This document shows positions 1-9,860 of a stretch of DNA of 64,000 nucleotides, one piece after another. Numbering within the stretch: position 1 is the first letter of the stretch; each line of letters begins with the position of its first letter. The translations under genes and the position numbers were made by a program. A model generated the notes under the pieces. It saw only the letters and a list, made by a program, of their open reading frames with translations, did no database searches and was not told the origin of the DNA. This DNA comes from Maribacter aquimaris (GTDB lineage Bacteria > Bacteroidota > Bacteroidia > Flavobacteriales > Flavobacteriaceae): contig NZ_JABTCF010000013.1 of assembly GCF_014596745.1 (NCBI RefSeq), forward strand, positions 62,001 through 126,000. Reading direction: 5' to 3'.

Positions 1-2016
1 CCCAACGCTAGTTTTGCAGGCCAGCAAGAGAGCTATTTAAACGTTAGGGGAAAAGAAGAACTTATTGACGCCTGCAAAAAATGTTACGCATCACTTTTTA
101 CCGACCGAGCCATTAAATACAGGGAGGACAATGGTTTTGACCATACAAAAGTAGCTCTGTCGATCGGTATCCAAAGGATGGTACGATCCGATTTGGCGGC
201 TTCCGGGGTGAACTTTACCCTCGATCCCGATACTGGTTTTGATCAGGTGGTAATGGTTTCCAGTATTTATGGCCTTGGTGAGAATATAGTGAAGGGCACG
301 GTTAATCCCGATGATTATTTCGTCTTTAAGCCCAGTTTGGGAAATGGCGTTCCCCAACCCATTATTTCCAGAAATTTAGGCAGCAAGGAAAAAACCATGG
401 TCTACGATACATCGGGTAGCGGCACGGTAAACCTTGATACCCCCTTAGGGAAACAGGAGCAATTTGTACTAACCGATGCCGAAGTGATACAACTCGCCCA
501 ATGGTCATTGATCATTGAGGAGCACTACAAACGCCCTATGGACATCGAATGGGCCAAGGATGGTAAGACGAACGAACTATTTATCGTTCAAGCAAGACCC
601 GAAACCGTGCAAAGTGCAAAAAAGGACAAATTAAAAATCAGTACCTATACGTTGTTGGATAAAGGAAAGGAAATTACCAGGGGTATGGCGTTGGGTAATA
701 AAATATCCTCAGGGAAAGCTAGGATACTTCATAGTCCGGAAGAATCGGATAAACTTCAACAAGGGGAAATACTGGTTACGGAACGAACCAATCCCGATTG
801 GGACCCCATTCTCAAAAAAGCAGCTGGAATCATTACGGATCAAGGGGGGCGTACCAGCCATGCTGCCATTGTTGCCCGTGAAGTGGGTGCTGCGGCAATA
901 ATAGGAACGAACAATGCGACAAAACGGATTAAGGATGGACAGGAAATCACCATTTCCTGTGCTGAGGGGGATACCGGTATTGTCTATGACGGTCGTTTGA
1001 AATGGGATGAAAAGGTCGTGGATATCGCAGCCTTGGGTAAACCACATACCGAGCCGATGTTGATTCTTGCCGACCCGGACCAGGCCTTCAAATTTTCATT
1101 CTATCCTGCGGAAGGGGTTGGGTTGATGCGGTTGGAGTTTGTTATCAATAATTCCATTCAGATCCACCCTATGGCTTTGAAGCATTTTGATCAGCTAAAG
1201 GATACTGCCGTAAAGGATAAAATTCAAAAACTGACGCATCACTATCCTGATAAGTCCGATTATTTTGTACATAAACTGGCAGAGGGCATCGCCACGATTG
1301 CGGCCGCCTTTTACCCTAAGGATGTTATCGTTCGTACCAGCGATTTCAAATCGAATGAATATGCCAACCTTATAGGGGGCACGGAGTTCGAACCCAAGGA
1401 ATCAAACCCTATGCTTGGTTTTAGGGGTGCGTCGCGATACTATAGTCCCAAGTACCAGGAGGCTTTTGAATTGGAGTGCAAAGCACTGAAAATGGTTCGG
1501 GAAGATATGGGATTGGATAACGTAAAAATTATGATTCCCTTCTGCCGAACACTGAAAGAAGCTGCAAAAGTTGTAGGAGTTCTCGAAGAAAATGGTTTGA
1601 AAAGGGGCGAAAAAGGGCTTCAACTGTATATGATGACCGAAATACCCAATAATATCATCTTGGCTGAACAATTCGCCGAATTCTTTGATGGATTCTCAAT
1701 TGGCTCCAACGATCTTACACAATTGACCTTAGGTGTAGATAGGGACTCTGAATTGCTAAGCGATATCTTCGATATTAATGACCCTGGGGTCAAACAAATG
1801 ATCGCAATGGTCATTGCATCGGCCCATAAGACCCACACCAAGATAGGGCTTTGTGGACAGGCACCCAGTGACTATCCCGAATTTGCCCAATTTCTCGTGG
1901 AAAAGGGTATCAATTCGATTTCCTTTAATCCTGATGCGTTGATTTCGGGAATAGAGAACATCAATAAGGCAGAGAAAACCGAAATACATTTTGGGATGGC
2001 CGAAAGTGGAAATTGA
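1..2016 (+). CDS. ppsA: Phosphoenolpyruvate synthase, 5'-truncated by window edge
   Basis: Pyruvate, water dikinase: makes phosphoenolpyruvate from pyruvate and ATP for gluconeogenesis in the cytoplasm. The frame is open from base 1 (first residues PNASFAGQQESYLNVRG, the end of the ATP-grasp-type nucleotide-binding domain), so the true start lies outside the window; the first internal ATG at 178 is not the start. Seen in order: the rest of the nucleotide-binding domain, the mobile phosphohistidine domain with GGRTSHAAIVARE (His codon 859-861), and the TIM-barrel PEP/pyruvate domain with GSNDLTQLTLGVDRDS and the C-terminal GLCGQAPSD containing the active-site Cys (codon 1852-1854). It is followed on the same strand by gpmA and fbaB, both acting in the same pathway. 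Family assignment is secure. Confidence 0.96.
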   Translation, partial: PNASFAGQQESYLNVRGKEELIDACKKCYASLFTDRAIKYREDNGFDHTKVALSIGIQRMVRSDLAASGVNFTLDPDTGFDQVVMVSSIYGLGENIVKGTVNPDDYFVFKPSLGNGVPQPIISRNLGSKEKTMVYDTSGSGTVNLDTPLGKQEQFVLTDAEVIQLAQWSLIIEEHYKRPMDIEWAKDGKTNELFIVQARPETVQSAKKDKLKISTYTLLDKGKEITRGMALGNKISSGKARILHSPEESDKLQQGEILVTERTNPDWDPILKKAAGIITDQGGRTSHAAIVAREVGAAAIIGTNNATKRIKDGQEITISCAEGDTGIVYDGRLKWDEKVVDIAALGKPHTEPMLILADPDQAFKFSFYPAEGVGLMRLEFVINNSIQIHPMALKHFDQLKDTAVKDKIQKLTHHYPDKSDYFVHKLAEGIATIAAAFYPKDVIVRTSDFKSNEYANLIGGTEFEPKESNPMLGFRGASRYYSPKYQEAFELECKALKMVREDMGLDNVKIMIPFCRTLKEAAKVVGVLEENGLKRGEKGLQLYMMTEIPNNIILAEQFAEFFDGFSIGSNDLTQLTLGVDRDSELLSDIFDINDPGVKQMIAMVIASAHKTHTKIGLCGQAPSDYPEFAQFLVEKGINSISFNPDALISGIENINKAEKTEIHFGMAESGN

Positions 2017-2171
2017 AAAGGAATGCCTATTACGGAAAGGCAGTAATATGCAATGAACGCAATGGGCATAAGGTGGTAAAGCCATCTTCATATTTACGGA
2101 AATAATGTTTCGATTGAAATCCTGGATCATATGGAAGAAGGAGATACATTAGGGAATAAAACAAAACAAAA

Positions 2172-2861
2172 ATGGGAAAATTAATATTGGTCAGGCATGG
2201 CAAGAGTTTATGGAACGTAAAAAACGTATTCACGGGATGGACGGATGTAGACCTTGCCCCCGAAGGGATCGAGGAGGCAAAAAAAGCTGGGAAGCTCATC
2301 AAATCGAACCTTATCGATGTTGATATTTGTTTTTCCTCCTACCTGAAACGGGCCATCCGTACCGCTTGGATCATATTGGAGACTGCGGATATGATGCATG
2401 TTGATAGTCATTATAGTTGGAAATTAAACGAGAGGCATTATGGGGATTGGCAAGGTAAGAACAAAGATGAGGTGCTCAGGGAAATAGGGGAGGAACGCTT
2501 TTTAAGTGTACGAAGGGGTTACGATACCCCACCCCCTAGCTTATCCGAAGAGGATAAACGTAATCCCCGATTCGATTCGAATTACAGATTACTGAACCCT
2601 TCTGTTTTACCGTTGGGTGAATCATTGAAGGATACCTCAAAAAGGGTCGTTAATTATTTTTTCGAAGCCATTGCCCCAGAACTGGCGAAGGGAAAAACCG
2701 TACTTGTTTCGGCACATGGCAATTCATTGCGGGCATTGATCGAATATTTAGAGCATATATCCTCAGAAGATATAGCAAAGGTCGAGGTCGCTACAGGCGT
2801 ACCACATCTCTATGAATTTGACGGCAAGTTGAATGTCATTGATAATTACCAATTGGAATAG
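2172..2861 (+). CDS. gpmA: 2,3-bisphosphoglycerate-dependent phosphoglycerate mutase
   Basis: Interconverts 3-phosphoglycerate and 2-phosphoglycerate in glycolysis and gluconeogenesis; cytoplasmic. The 229-residue length is normal for bacterial dPGM. The N-terminal LILVRHGKSLWN carries the phosphorylated His of the RHG motif (Lys replaces the more usual Glu after RHG). LNERHYGDWQGKNKDEV is the family signature with the catalytic Glu, and VSAHGNSLRALI provides the second catalytic His. It lies 155 bp after ppsA and 95 bp before fbaB on the same strand, which suggests a gluconeogenic gene group, though independent promoters are possible. Confidence 0.95.
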   Translation: MGKLILVRHGKSLWNVKNVFTGWTDVDLAPEGIEEAKKAGKLIKSNLIDVDICFSSYLKRAIRTAWIILETADMMHVDSHYSWKLNERHYGDWQGKNKDEVLREIGEERFLSVRRGYDTPPPSLSEEDKRNPRFDSNYRLLNPSVLPLGESLKDTSKRVVNYFFEAIAPELAKGKTVLVSAHGNSLRALIEYLEHISSEDIAKVEVATGVPHLYEFDGKLNVIDNYQLE

Positions 2862-2956
2862 ATAAAGCATGGAATGTAATCTTGACGAAGGATGATACGG
2901 ACAAGATCTACTATGGGATATAAAAACTATACTAATAACAAATTAAAACAGAAGAA

Positions 2957-4003
2957 ATGCAACTTGAAAAGTATTTAAAAGACGAAACATCATATTTGCT
3001 AGATCACGTATGTAGTACCATAACCAAAGATAAAATCAACCTGCCAGGTCCTGATTTTACCGACCGGATCATGGCATCATCCGATCGTTCGAATAGGGTC
3101 TTGGGAAGTCTACAACAGATTTTTGACCATGGTAGACTCTCTGGTACGGGGTATCTTTCACTTTTGCCGGTGGATCAAGGTGTAGAACATTCGGCGGGGT
3201 CCAGTTTTGCCCCAAACCCTGAGTATTTTGACCCAGAGAACATTATAAAATTGGCCATTGAAGGAGGGTGTAATGCGGTAGCCTCTACTTTAGGCGTACT
3301 TGGGGCTGTCTCGCGAAAATATGCACATAAAATCCCCTTCCTGGTTAAATTGAACCATAACGAATTATTAACCTATCCGAACACCTTTGACCAAATCTAT
3401 TTTGCCCAGGTAGAACAAGCCTGGGATATGGGTGCGGTTGCCATAGGGGCCACCATTTATTTTGGTTCCCCGGAATCGGACAGACAGATAATGGAGACCA
3501 GTAAGGCTTTTAGGCGTGCCCATGAACTGGGAATGGCGACAGTATTATGGTGTTACCTTCGTAACGATGCCTTCAAAAAGGATAAGGATTATTCCGTTAG
3601 TGCCGATTTGACCGGACAGGCCAACCACCTTGGCGTGACTATTGAGGCTGATATCATCAAGCAAAAACAACCGACAAACAATGGTGGTTTTCTTGCCTTT
3701 GAAAATTTCGGAAAAACCAATGAATTGGTGTATAGCAAACTGACTACCGACCATCCTATTGACCTGACCCGATACCAAGTTGCCAACTGCTATATGGGTC
3801 GTGCCGGACTCATTAATTCCGGTGGTGCTTCAGGCAAGGATGATTTTGTCGGCGCTGCACGTACGGCAGTCATCAATAAGAGGGCAGGAGGTATGGGACT
3901 CATTTCAGGAAGGAAAGCTTTTCAAAGGCCTATGAAGGAAGGTGTTGAATTACTACACCTTATTCAAGATGTTTATTTGGATGAATCGATCACAATCGCT
4001 TAG
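2957..4003 (+). CDS. fbaB: Class I fructose-bisphosphate aldolase, DhnA/FbaB type
   Basis: Cleaves or forms fructose 1,6-bisphosphate through a Schiff-base lysine mechanism; cytoplasmic. The 348-residue protein matches the DhnA-type class I family: [20 protein letters not shown] near residue 75, the FLVKLNHN strand, and the C-terminal phosphate-binding region with [11 protein letters not shown] and [13 protein letters not shown]. Which lysine forms the Schiff base was not determined. A short purine-rich stretch (acagaagaa) precedes the ATG. It is the last gene of the plus-strand gluconeogenic group and converges on the ABC permease at 4089. A second, unrelated class II aldolase lies at 38491 in the sugar locus. 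Confidence 0.93.
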   Translation: MQLEKYLKDETSYLLDHVCSTITKDKINLPGPDFTDRIMASSDRSNRVLGSLQQIFDHGRLSGTGYLSLLPVDQGVEHSAGSSFAPNPEYFDPENIIKLAIEGGCNAVASTLGVLGAVSRKYAHKIPFLVKLNHNELLTYPNTFDQIYFAQVEQAWDMGAVAIGATIYFGSPESDRQIMETSKAFRRAHELGMATVLWCYLRNDAFKKDKDYSVSADLTGQANHLGVTIEADIIKQKQPTNNGGFLAFENFGKTNELVYSKLTTDHPIDLTRYQVANCYMGRAGLINSGGASGKDDFVGAARTAVINKRAGGMGLISGRKAFQRPMKEGVELLHLIQDVYLDESITIA

Positions 4004-4029
4004 GCCGAACATACTTAATCCAATATATG

Positions 4030-4053
4030 GTTCCCTGTCCATGGACAGGGAAC
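4030..4053. terminator. Perfect 24-bp palindrome, probable bidirectional terminator
   Basis: Positions 4030-4041 and 4042-4053 are exact reverse complements (half-site GTTCCCTGTCCA), followed by TTTATTT on the plus strand. It lies 27 bp after the fbaB stop and 35 bp before the stop of the convergent ABC permease, as expected for a shared terminator. With no unpaired loop the hairpin must open a few central pairs. Confidence 0.75.
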
Positions 4054-4088
4054 TTTATTTCCCATGCACCGTCAAATGGCACGATTTG

Positions 4089-5165
4089 CTAACCCCTAGA
4101 ACGAATTTCACGTTTCATAAAGAGCAGATACGAAAACAAAAAACACAATAAGGTCAATGCTAATAACCCCGTAAACTGTGGCCAAACCAATAGGATACTC
4201 TGTCCTAAGGGCAAACTACTCGGAATGGCTCCTTGCATCTGTTCGGTGGTCAGTGGCCCCAAACTACGTACGGAAGGCACCAAAATGGCTGAGGTGATTT
4301 CATCAAATAGTTCATTGGGCATTATTTGAACCAAATAAAATTTCAACTTTTCATAGAAATAGATGGCATTCGGTGTGGCGTATTTTGAGGGTTCATATCC
4401 CTTGATTATCAAATTGGCGATCAATGGGTAGAATATCGTAAAAAACAGCCAAACAGCTATACCTGACAAAGCGGAAGTGGCCGATTGCCTGAAGCGGACC
4501 GAAAACAAAATGGAAAGGTTCAACCAAAAAGAAACATATACGATGCTCAATACCGTATAAACCATAATGCGCATAAATTCTTCCGCTGTGGGAGGAATAC
4601 CCAAAGCCAAGAGTCCAGCCCCGAGGACCAAAAAGCTTAAAGCGAAGAACATCACACTGATTACAATGATACCCGCCAAAAATTTGGCATTAAGTATACT
4701 GTCCCTAGGGATGGGTTGCGCCAAAACACGACTCAAGGTCCCCCGATTCTGTTCCGAACTAATGGCATCAAACCCTAAGCTTATTCCGAACAAGGGGCCA
4801 AGGAATCCCACAAAAACAAAATACGCGGGCAAAGTGCCATCAGATTTAGTGAACAAATTCAAGAAAAAGAAGTTGTTTTCGGTAGTATCGTTTACTAGGA
4901 CCTTCATTCCATCGGAGAGTGTAGCGAATAATGTACCCATACAGGCCAATGAAATAAGGGCAAATAGAATAATAAAACGCCAGTTTCTAATATGGTCGGT
5001 GATTTCCTTTTGTACCATTGCTTTGAAGGGACTGAATGCCAGTGAACTATCGCTGACCGGATTTCCGTTCTTAAAAAACGAAAAGGAGTTTATATGGGAG
5101 ATTCCTTTGGGTAATTTTATAGCGGTCAATTTTGATGTTGCCCTTCTAAATATTTTATTCTTCAT
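4089..5165 (-). CDS. ABC-2 type transporter permease
   Basis: Membrane subunit of an ABC exporter; the substrate is unknown. The 358-residue protein has a cytoplasmic N-terminal segment followed by about six hydrophobic segments (near residues 60-80, 110-130, 160-200, 210-225, 235-260 and 330-350). The stretch SSEQNRGTLSRVLAQPIPRDSILNAKFLAG is typical of ABC-2 permeases next to the coupling helix. Its ATG overlaps the stop of the upstream ATPase gene by 4 bp (ATGA), implying translational coupling and a common complex. It is the last gene of a seven-gene minus-strand run that begins near 11515. Confidence 0.88.
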   Translation of the reverse strand: MKNKIFRRATSKLTAIKLPKGISHINSFSFFKNGNPVSDSSLAFSPFKAMVQKEITDHIRNWRFIILFALISLACMGTLFATLSDGMKVLVNDTTENNFFFLNLFTKSDGTLPAYFVFVGFLGPLFGISLGFDAISSEQNRGTLSRVLAQPIPRDSILNAKFLAGIIVISVMFFALSFLVLGAGLLALGIPPTAEEFMRIMVYTVLSIVYVSFWLNLSILFSVRFRQSATSALSGIAVWLFFTIFYPLIANLIIKGYEPSKYATPNAIYFYEKLKFYLVQIMPNELFDEITSAILVPSVRSLGPLTTEQMQGAIPSSLPLGQSILLVWPQFTGLLALTLLCFLFSYLLFMKREIRSRG

Positions 5166-6139
5166 ATCCTTTTTTCTTCTTCTTGAAAATATTGATGATA
5201 AATGTCGTCCAAACCATATTTCTTCTTGGTTAGATAAGCAAGACCGTATCCGGAGTTAACAATAAGTCGGGACAATTCGGCCGATACATCCTTTTTGGAT
5301 TCCACTACAAAATGGTCTTTGTCGACCTCCACAAGGGAAACCTCCTTTATCCGTTTCATTTTGTTGACGACCTCCTCCAAGGAATCGGAAGCTTGGTTTG
5401 GGTTTTCGTCCATGGGGGTGATTCCCCCCTCAAGGGTAAAGGTGTTCTTGGAAAACAACTGTTCTGCCAGCGAGCTGATTTTTCCTTCAGCCAATAATTT
5501 TCCTTTGACAAAAATGCCCACACGATCGCAAAGTTGTTGTACCTGATGCAGGTGGTGGGACGAAAAAAGAACGGTAATTCCTTTCTTTCTGCTTAGTTCG
5601 ACAATAAGTTGAAGGAATTTTTTAACGCCCTCTGGGTCCAGTCCCAAGGTTGGCTCGTCCAATATTATTACCTCTGGGTTTTTTATAAGTACATCGGCTA
5701 GGCCCAAGCGTTGGCGCATTCCCCGGGAATAGCTGGCCACTTTCTTGTCCATTTCCTCTTCCAGGCCCACCTCGGCTAGTGTTCTCAAGGCTGTTTTTTG
5801 GGCCTGTTCCAAGGGAATATTGTTTAAGCGGGCTACGTACAAAAGATTCTGTAATCCGGTATAATCGTTGTAAAACCCAACATCTTCCGGTAAATACCCG
5901 ACCTTTCTTTTGACCTCAAGGGGATGTCGGGTGGTGTCTATCCCGCAGACCTTAACACTCCCTGAATCTACTTCGGTAAGCCCTAATAGCATTAATATTG
6001 TGGTTGATTTTCCCGCCCCATTGGGCCCCAACAGACCAAAAATCTCACCTTTATCAATAGACAGTGTTAAATTATCCACTGCCACATGTTGGCCGTACTT
6101 TTTGGTCAATCCGTTTATTTCTATGCTCTTTTCCGCCAT
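5162..6139 (-). CDS. ABC transporter ATP-binding protein
   Basis: Nucleotide-binding subunit that powers the adjacent permease (4089-5165). It has 325 residues: Walker A GPNGAGKST near residue 38, Q-loop region GYLPEDVGFYNDYTG, signature SYSRGMRQRLGLA, Walker B VIILDEPTLGLDPEG, and switch His in FSSHHLHQVQ. A C-terminal extension of about 100 residues follows the ATPase core, as in DrrA/CcmA-type exporters. Its start codon shares one base with the stop of the NEW3-domain gene (TAATG), and it overlaps the permease by 4 bp, so the three genes are very probably co-translated. Confidence 0.92.
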   Translation of the reverse strand: MAEKSIEINGLTKKYGQHVAVDNLTLSIDKGEIFGLLGPNGAGKSTTILMLLGLTEVDSGSVKVCGIDTTRHPLEVKRKVGYLPEDVGFYNDYTGLQNLLYVARLNNIPLEQAQKTALRTLAEVGLEEEMDKKVASYSRGMRQRLGLADVLIKNPEVIILDEPTLGLDPEGVKKFLQLIVELSRKKGITVLFSSHHLHQVQQLCDRVGIFVKGKLLAEGKISSLAEQLFSKNTFTLEGGITPMDENPNQASDSLEEVVNKMKRIKEVSLVEVDKDHFVVESKKDVSAELSRLIVNSGYGLAYLTKKKYGLDDIYHQYFQEEEKRI

Positions 6140-7287
6140 TACCTTCTACCGTATTTTTGAAACAGGTAATAAATGGCTCCTAATGTTCCCAGAATGATGA
6201 AGATTCCCAACCATCCCCATAATAAAGGAGTCTTTACTAAAAGCCTTAAGGCTGTGGTAGAGGAGGCCTCTGGTGTTTTGGCCGTAATCTTGGTTACATA
6301 GTCTCCGGGGACCGACTTGTCGGCTGCTGTTATGGTGGCCTGAACCTTTGTGCTGGCACCTGCCTTAATGAGGGGAATGCTATCGGGTTCTATCGATATT
6401 TCCCAATTTTTGGGTTTGTTATGGGTGAAGGTGATATTCCGCAATTCACTGGAGCCGGTATTCCTGACTAAAAGCTCCAATTTTTTTTCCCTTCCAGAGG
6501 TTATACTGGAACTCAACAAACCATTGGGTGTGGTAAGTTCCATTTCATAGTTCCCTTTGATAACCACTTCCAATTCCAATTCGGCCGTGCTGTATTTATT
6601 GGCCGCTTTAATGGCGATTTTATAAGATCCGGCTTTCACAAGGGGAGAGGGTTTTACCTCAACTGTGATGTTCGTTGTTTTTCCGGGGGTGATCTCCACT
6701 GCGGTGGCTTGTCTTCCATTGGGTTTGAAAGCTACGTTCCAACCCCGTGGTGGTGCCGCCAACAAGGAGTATACTTGCTTTTCGCCAGTGTGGTTTTTTA
6801 ATTTTGTCGAAAAGTTGAAATTGGATTTTGAATGTCCTTCCATATTGATTTGGTCAGAAGTGAATTCGGTTTTGAAGGTTCCTTCCTCAGAGACGTTGAT
6901 GACCAAGGGAAGTACATCGTAGTTCTTGGCAATTAGCTTAATGTCATATTTACCTTTCTCTACCTTTAGCGGTACATTCACCGTTAGTGACAAGGTTTTT
7001 TTCTCACCGGGAAGTACGGCGATTCGCTTTATGGCATACCCTCCGGCTTTTAGGGATGAATTCCAATCTTTGGGCAATCCCGACAGAAGGATTTCCACAT
7101 CCTTTAACTGACTTCCATAGTTTTTGACCTCAACGCTATAGTCAATGGATTCCCCCGGGGGTACTGAGATATTCGTATAGGGGGTGTATAAAATAACACC
7201 GTTGCCCGCCTTGGCAACCGTGCTATACAGGAATAAAAAAGTAAACAAAAACAGTACGTTCTTTAAATGGGATTTAGTGGGTTTCAT
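6139..7287 (-). CDS. Exported NEW3-type repeat protein with C-terminal membrane anchor
   Basis: Probably a periplasm-facing partner of the adjacent ABC exporter; its exact role is unknown. I place the start at 7287, giving MKPTKSHLKN followed by a hydrophobic run and an AKA cleavage-like site. A longer start at 7440 would overlap the upstream DUF4340-like gene, and 7308 is an alternative. The 382-residue product has about three or four tandem Ig-like beta domains of the NEW3 (alpha-galactosidase-associated) kind, with recurring patterns such as VEVKNYGSQLKDVEILLSGLP, LLAAPPRGWNVAF and LVRNTGSSELRNITF. It ends with one transmembrane helix (LLWGWLGIFIILGTLGAIYY) and a basic tail. The junction with the ATPase gene is a one-base overlap. 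Confidence 0.8.
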   Translation of the reverse strand: MKPTKSHLKNVLFLFTFLFLYSTVAKAGNGVILYTPYTNISVPPGESIDYSVEVKNYGSQLKDVEILLSGLPKDWNSSLKAGGYAIKRIAVLPGEKKTLSLTVNVPLKVEKGKYDIKLIAKNYDVLPLVINVSEEGTFKTEFTSDQINMEGHSKSNFNFSTKLKNHTGEKQVYSLLAAPPRGWNVAFKPNGRQATAVEITPGKTTNITVEVKPSPLVKAGSYKIAIKAANKYSTAELELEVVIKGNYEMELTTPNGLLSSSITSGREKKLELLVRNTGSSELRNITFTHNKPKNWEISIEPDSIPLIKAGASTKVQATITAADKSVPGDYVTKITAKTPEASSTTALRLLVKTPLLWGWLGIFIILGTLGAIYYLFQKYGRR

Positions 7288-7357
7288 ATATAATGGTTTA
7301 GAATTCATAAAATGCTCAAAAGTTTGGGTTATTATAACCTCAGGTTCAACACATGGT

Positions 7358-8320
7358 TCATTTTTTATCGGCCTTGAAATACTGCTTGTCAACAAAAAGG
7401 CGTTTAAACATGCCTGCGGAATCGCTCTCGATATAAACATCCGGATGTTGGGACGAATTAAGGATGTATTTGTTCCCTAAGGTATCGGCATAGGCCTTTA
7501 CAATAAGCTCATCCATAGATTCGCCAAGAACGGTCAAAGTGCGGAGGGCTTCCTCCTTTGGTACAAATGTGTCCGCAAATAGGGAGCTGTTCTGGCTGCG
7601 GAGGATATTCAAATAACGGGCTACCTTGGTACTGTCGGTTTGGGAACCGGAGATAGTCCATAGGGAGTCGTTTTTCCTTAGAATAAAATCCTCTTGGTCG
7701 TTACTTTCAAATCTTAGCTCGGTAATCTGGTCCTTATCCAACTGTATGAATTGGGGATTCCTCCATGCGTTGAACTTGTGGTTGAACGCCTCCGCGATTT
7801 GGTTGTTCAGGGCATAGGTTTCGGGTTTGTCGTTTATTCGAAAGTAAGTGGACCCCGTCAATGATGCCCTACCGTATTGGGATGCCGCTGTCTGTTCATA
7901 TGAGGTTTTACCGAAGTAAATGGTTGTAGTCTCCCTACTTCCTTTTTCTTGAATCTCCAGTTTTCTCGCCAAGGAATCGGTGAGCCCATAGCTTTGCCAT
8001 TTGTCTTTGGTTTTGGCTACCAAGCGTTGGGCCTTTATATCCTGCAGTTGACCCAATGCACTTCGTACCCGTGTTGGGTTTGCTTTCGATTTGATATTGG
8101 CCTGTGTAACCTCCCAATCCTTTTCCGATCTTGAAATTAGGATAGGTCCCTGTTCTGTTTCGCTCGGTGGGTATATAGTCACTTTTTCCACCTTCGAGGA
8201 ATCCAATTGTATTATTTCAGGATTGAAAGTAGTGCTGCCATTACTCTTAAAATAACGGGAGGAAAAATAGAGTAGTACCAAAATGAGCAGTACCGCTAGC
8301 AACAAGTTGTTTTTCTTCAT
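7358..8320 (-). CDS. DUF4340-like membrane-anchored protein
   Basis: Accessory protein of unknown function that accompanies GldG-like ABC systems. The 320-residue protein has an N-terminal transmembrane anchor (MKKNNLLLAVLLILVLLYF) and then repeated beta-rich units of the DUF4340 kind, such as SKVEKVTIYPP, WSVTQ-like strands (KDWEVTQANIKSKANPTRVRSALGQL) and WTISGSQTDSTKVARYLNIL. It follows the GldG-like gene by 22 bp and so belongs to the same operon. The DUF assignment is from remembered family character, not a profile search. Confidence 0.78.
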   Translation of the reverse strand: MKKNNLLLAVLLILVLLYFSSRYFKSNGSTTFNPEIIQLDSSKVEKVTIYPPSETEQGPILISRSEKDWEVTQANIKSKANPTRVRSALGQLQDIKAQRLVAKTKDKWQSYGLTDSLARKLEIQEKGSRETTTIYFGKTSYEQTAASQYGRASLTGSTYFRINDKPETYALNNQIAEAFNHKFNAWRNPQFIQLDKDQITELRFESNDQEDFILRKNDSLWTISGSQTDSTKVARYLNILRSQNSSLFADTFVPKEEALRTLTVLGESMDELIVKAYADTLGNKYILNSSQHPDVYIESDSAGMFKRLFVDKQYFKADKK

Positions 8321-8342
8321 GGCGTATATTTCGTTTTAGTGA

Positions 8343-9845
8343 TCATTCATAGTTTTCTTCCAATCTTCGACTGCGCTTGTTTTTGTTCATTTGCATCCGT
8401 ACCATGCCGTAAACGATTACCATGACAATGGGCAATAAAAAATTGGCATATTTTAAAGTGGTCTTGGTTCCTTCCTCCAATTTGGCTATTGGTCTATAGC
8501 GTATTCCTTTGGTCCTAAGGTCGATCAGCCCCGTATCGTCGCTCAGCCAATCGATGGCATTGACCATCAGGTTCACGTTGTCGGCCTGTAGCGACTGCTG
8601 ATTGCCGCCAACCGGGAAATCGCCATCGGCGACCACGTAAATTCGGGAACGATTACCGTTGGGATGGGTTTGCTCCAAAACCCCGGCAACAATCCGGTTG
8701 GGAGCGTTGAAATCGCTATCCGTCCATTCCTTTTGGATATTAAAAAACTGGGGGGCCGGTATACTGCCCGATTTTTTTGAGGAAAACGCCAAGGGTGTAA
8801 AAGTGGAAAGGGAATCCTTGGCCGTAAATTTCAGCGAACTGGCAAACTGCATCACTACGGCATCCAAGCCCTTGGTGCTGGGGTGGTCTGCAAATTCATT
8901 GATGATGGGGATGTATGGGAAGGCAACATTGGACGTAATGTTAAAGAAGCCCTGGCGTTGTTGTACGGCAACAGTGGCACATTGGGCGTCGATGACAAAA
9001 TCTTCATGTACTTCCAACCCTTTTTCATGTAACCATTTCTCGACCCCGGTAGTTAATCCGGCTCCGTAAGAGTTGTTCAAGTCTCCGTTTACCCTGTTCA
9101 GGGCAATGAACAAATTCCCACCGTTTTCCAAAAAAGTGTCCAGTTGGCCGAGGGTAGCGTTATTGATGGTGTCCGTTGGGCGCACCAAGGCTAGGGTCTT
9201 GATCCCTTCGGGGACGGCCACACTGTCGTTTACGGTAATCGCCTTAAAATCGTACAATACATCCAAGGCTGTTTTCACTTGGGAGAGGTCTGTAATGGAG
9301 GCTTGGCCATGACCTTGCATCAAGCCTACCTCGGGTTTATCGGTTATGGCTATTTTTTTTATGGATGAGGACAACAGATATTCCAATGGTGCCCCGGGCT
9401 GTACAAACGGAATGGTTTCCTTCCGGTCTTCCAATTGCAAAACAGCTCCCAAAAAGGCCTTTTGTTGCTTCATCTGATCCTTTTCACGAACATTGATCAT
9501 TACGGGATTGATTCCCGCTTCCATGGCCTCTTGTTCAAGGGCCTCGTTTTCGTTCGGATTGATAAAGGTGTAGAACAGATTGTTGTCGGAGTGTCGCGCA
9601 TACTCGATCAGGTATTCCTCAAAATCGTTTTTGGTCTTGGCGATATCGGGCGGAAGGTTTTCCGAAAAATAGGCCTTTACGGTAATCGGGTTTTCCAAGG
9701 ATGCCATAATGTTCTCCGTGGCATCACTTAGGGTGTACTGTTTGTCTTCCGTAAGGTCTAGCCTAAAAAAATACTGTTCTGATACCAGATTGGCAAACAC
9801 CAAGATTGCGATGATCAGGACAATGGTTAGGTTTGTTTTTTTCAT
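8343..9845 (-). CDS. GldG-like ABC transporter auxiliary protein
   Basis: Probable periplasmic component of the ABC system encoded with 9861-11515. It has 500 residues, with an N-terminal helix (MKKTNLTIVLIIAILVFANLV), then the family signature YFFRLDLTEDKQYTLSDATENIM, a large alpha/beta periplasmic domain including GLMQGHGQA and the FLENGGNLFIALNRV segment, and a C-terminal transmembrane helix with the basic tail KNKRSRRLEENYE. Members are called Gldg or ABC-type uncharacterised transport proteins. The gliding protein GldG is one branch, but the DUF4340 neighbour favours the general GldG-like type, so I give no gene symbol. It starts 15 bp after the permease gene. Confidence 0.85.
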   Translation of the reverse strand: MKKTNLTIVLIIAILVFANLVSEQYFFRLDLTEDKQYTLSDATENIMASLENPITVKAYFSENLPPDIAKTKNDFEEYLIEYARHSDNNLFYTFINPNENEALEQEAMEAGINPVMINVREKDQMKQQKAFLGAVLQLEDRKETIPFVQPGAPLEYLLSSSIKKIAITDKPEVGLMQGHGQASITDLSQVKTALDVLYDFKAITVNDSVAVPEGIKTLALVRPTDTINNATLGQLDTFLENGGNLFIALNRVNGDLNNSYGAGLTTGVEKWLHEKGLEVHEDFVIDAQCATVAVQQRQGFFNITSNVAFPYIPIINEFADHPSTKGLDAVVMQFASSLKFTAKDSLSTFTPLAFSSKKSGSIPAPQFFNIQKEWTDSDFNAPNRIVAGVLEQTHPNGNRSRIYVVADGDFPVGGNQQSLQADNVNLMVNAIDWLSDDTGLIDLRTKGIRYRPIAKLEEGTKTTLKYANFLLPIVMVIVYGMVRMQMNKNKRSRRLEENYE

Positions 9846-9860
9846 TTGATATACAAGCGT

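Noticed and set aside
178-180. ATG at 178 as the start of ppsA
   Set aside because: In-frame sequence from base 1 encodes the conserved SFAGQQE and NVRG parts of the nucleotide-binding domain, so the gene is truncated by the window, not short.
4567-5259. 230-codon open frame on the plus strand
   Set aside because: It is antisense to the ABC permease and ATPase genes, whose motifs and gene overlaps are unambiguous; the antisense product has no recognisable family features.
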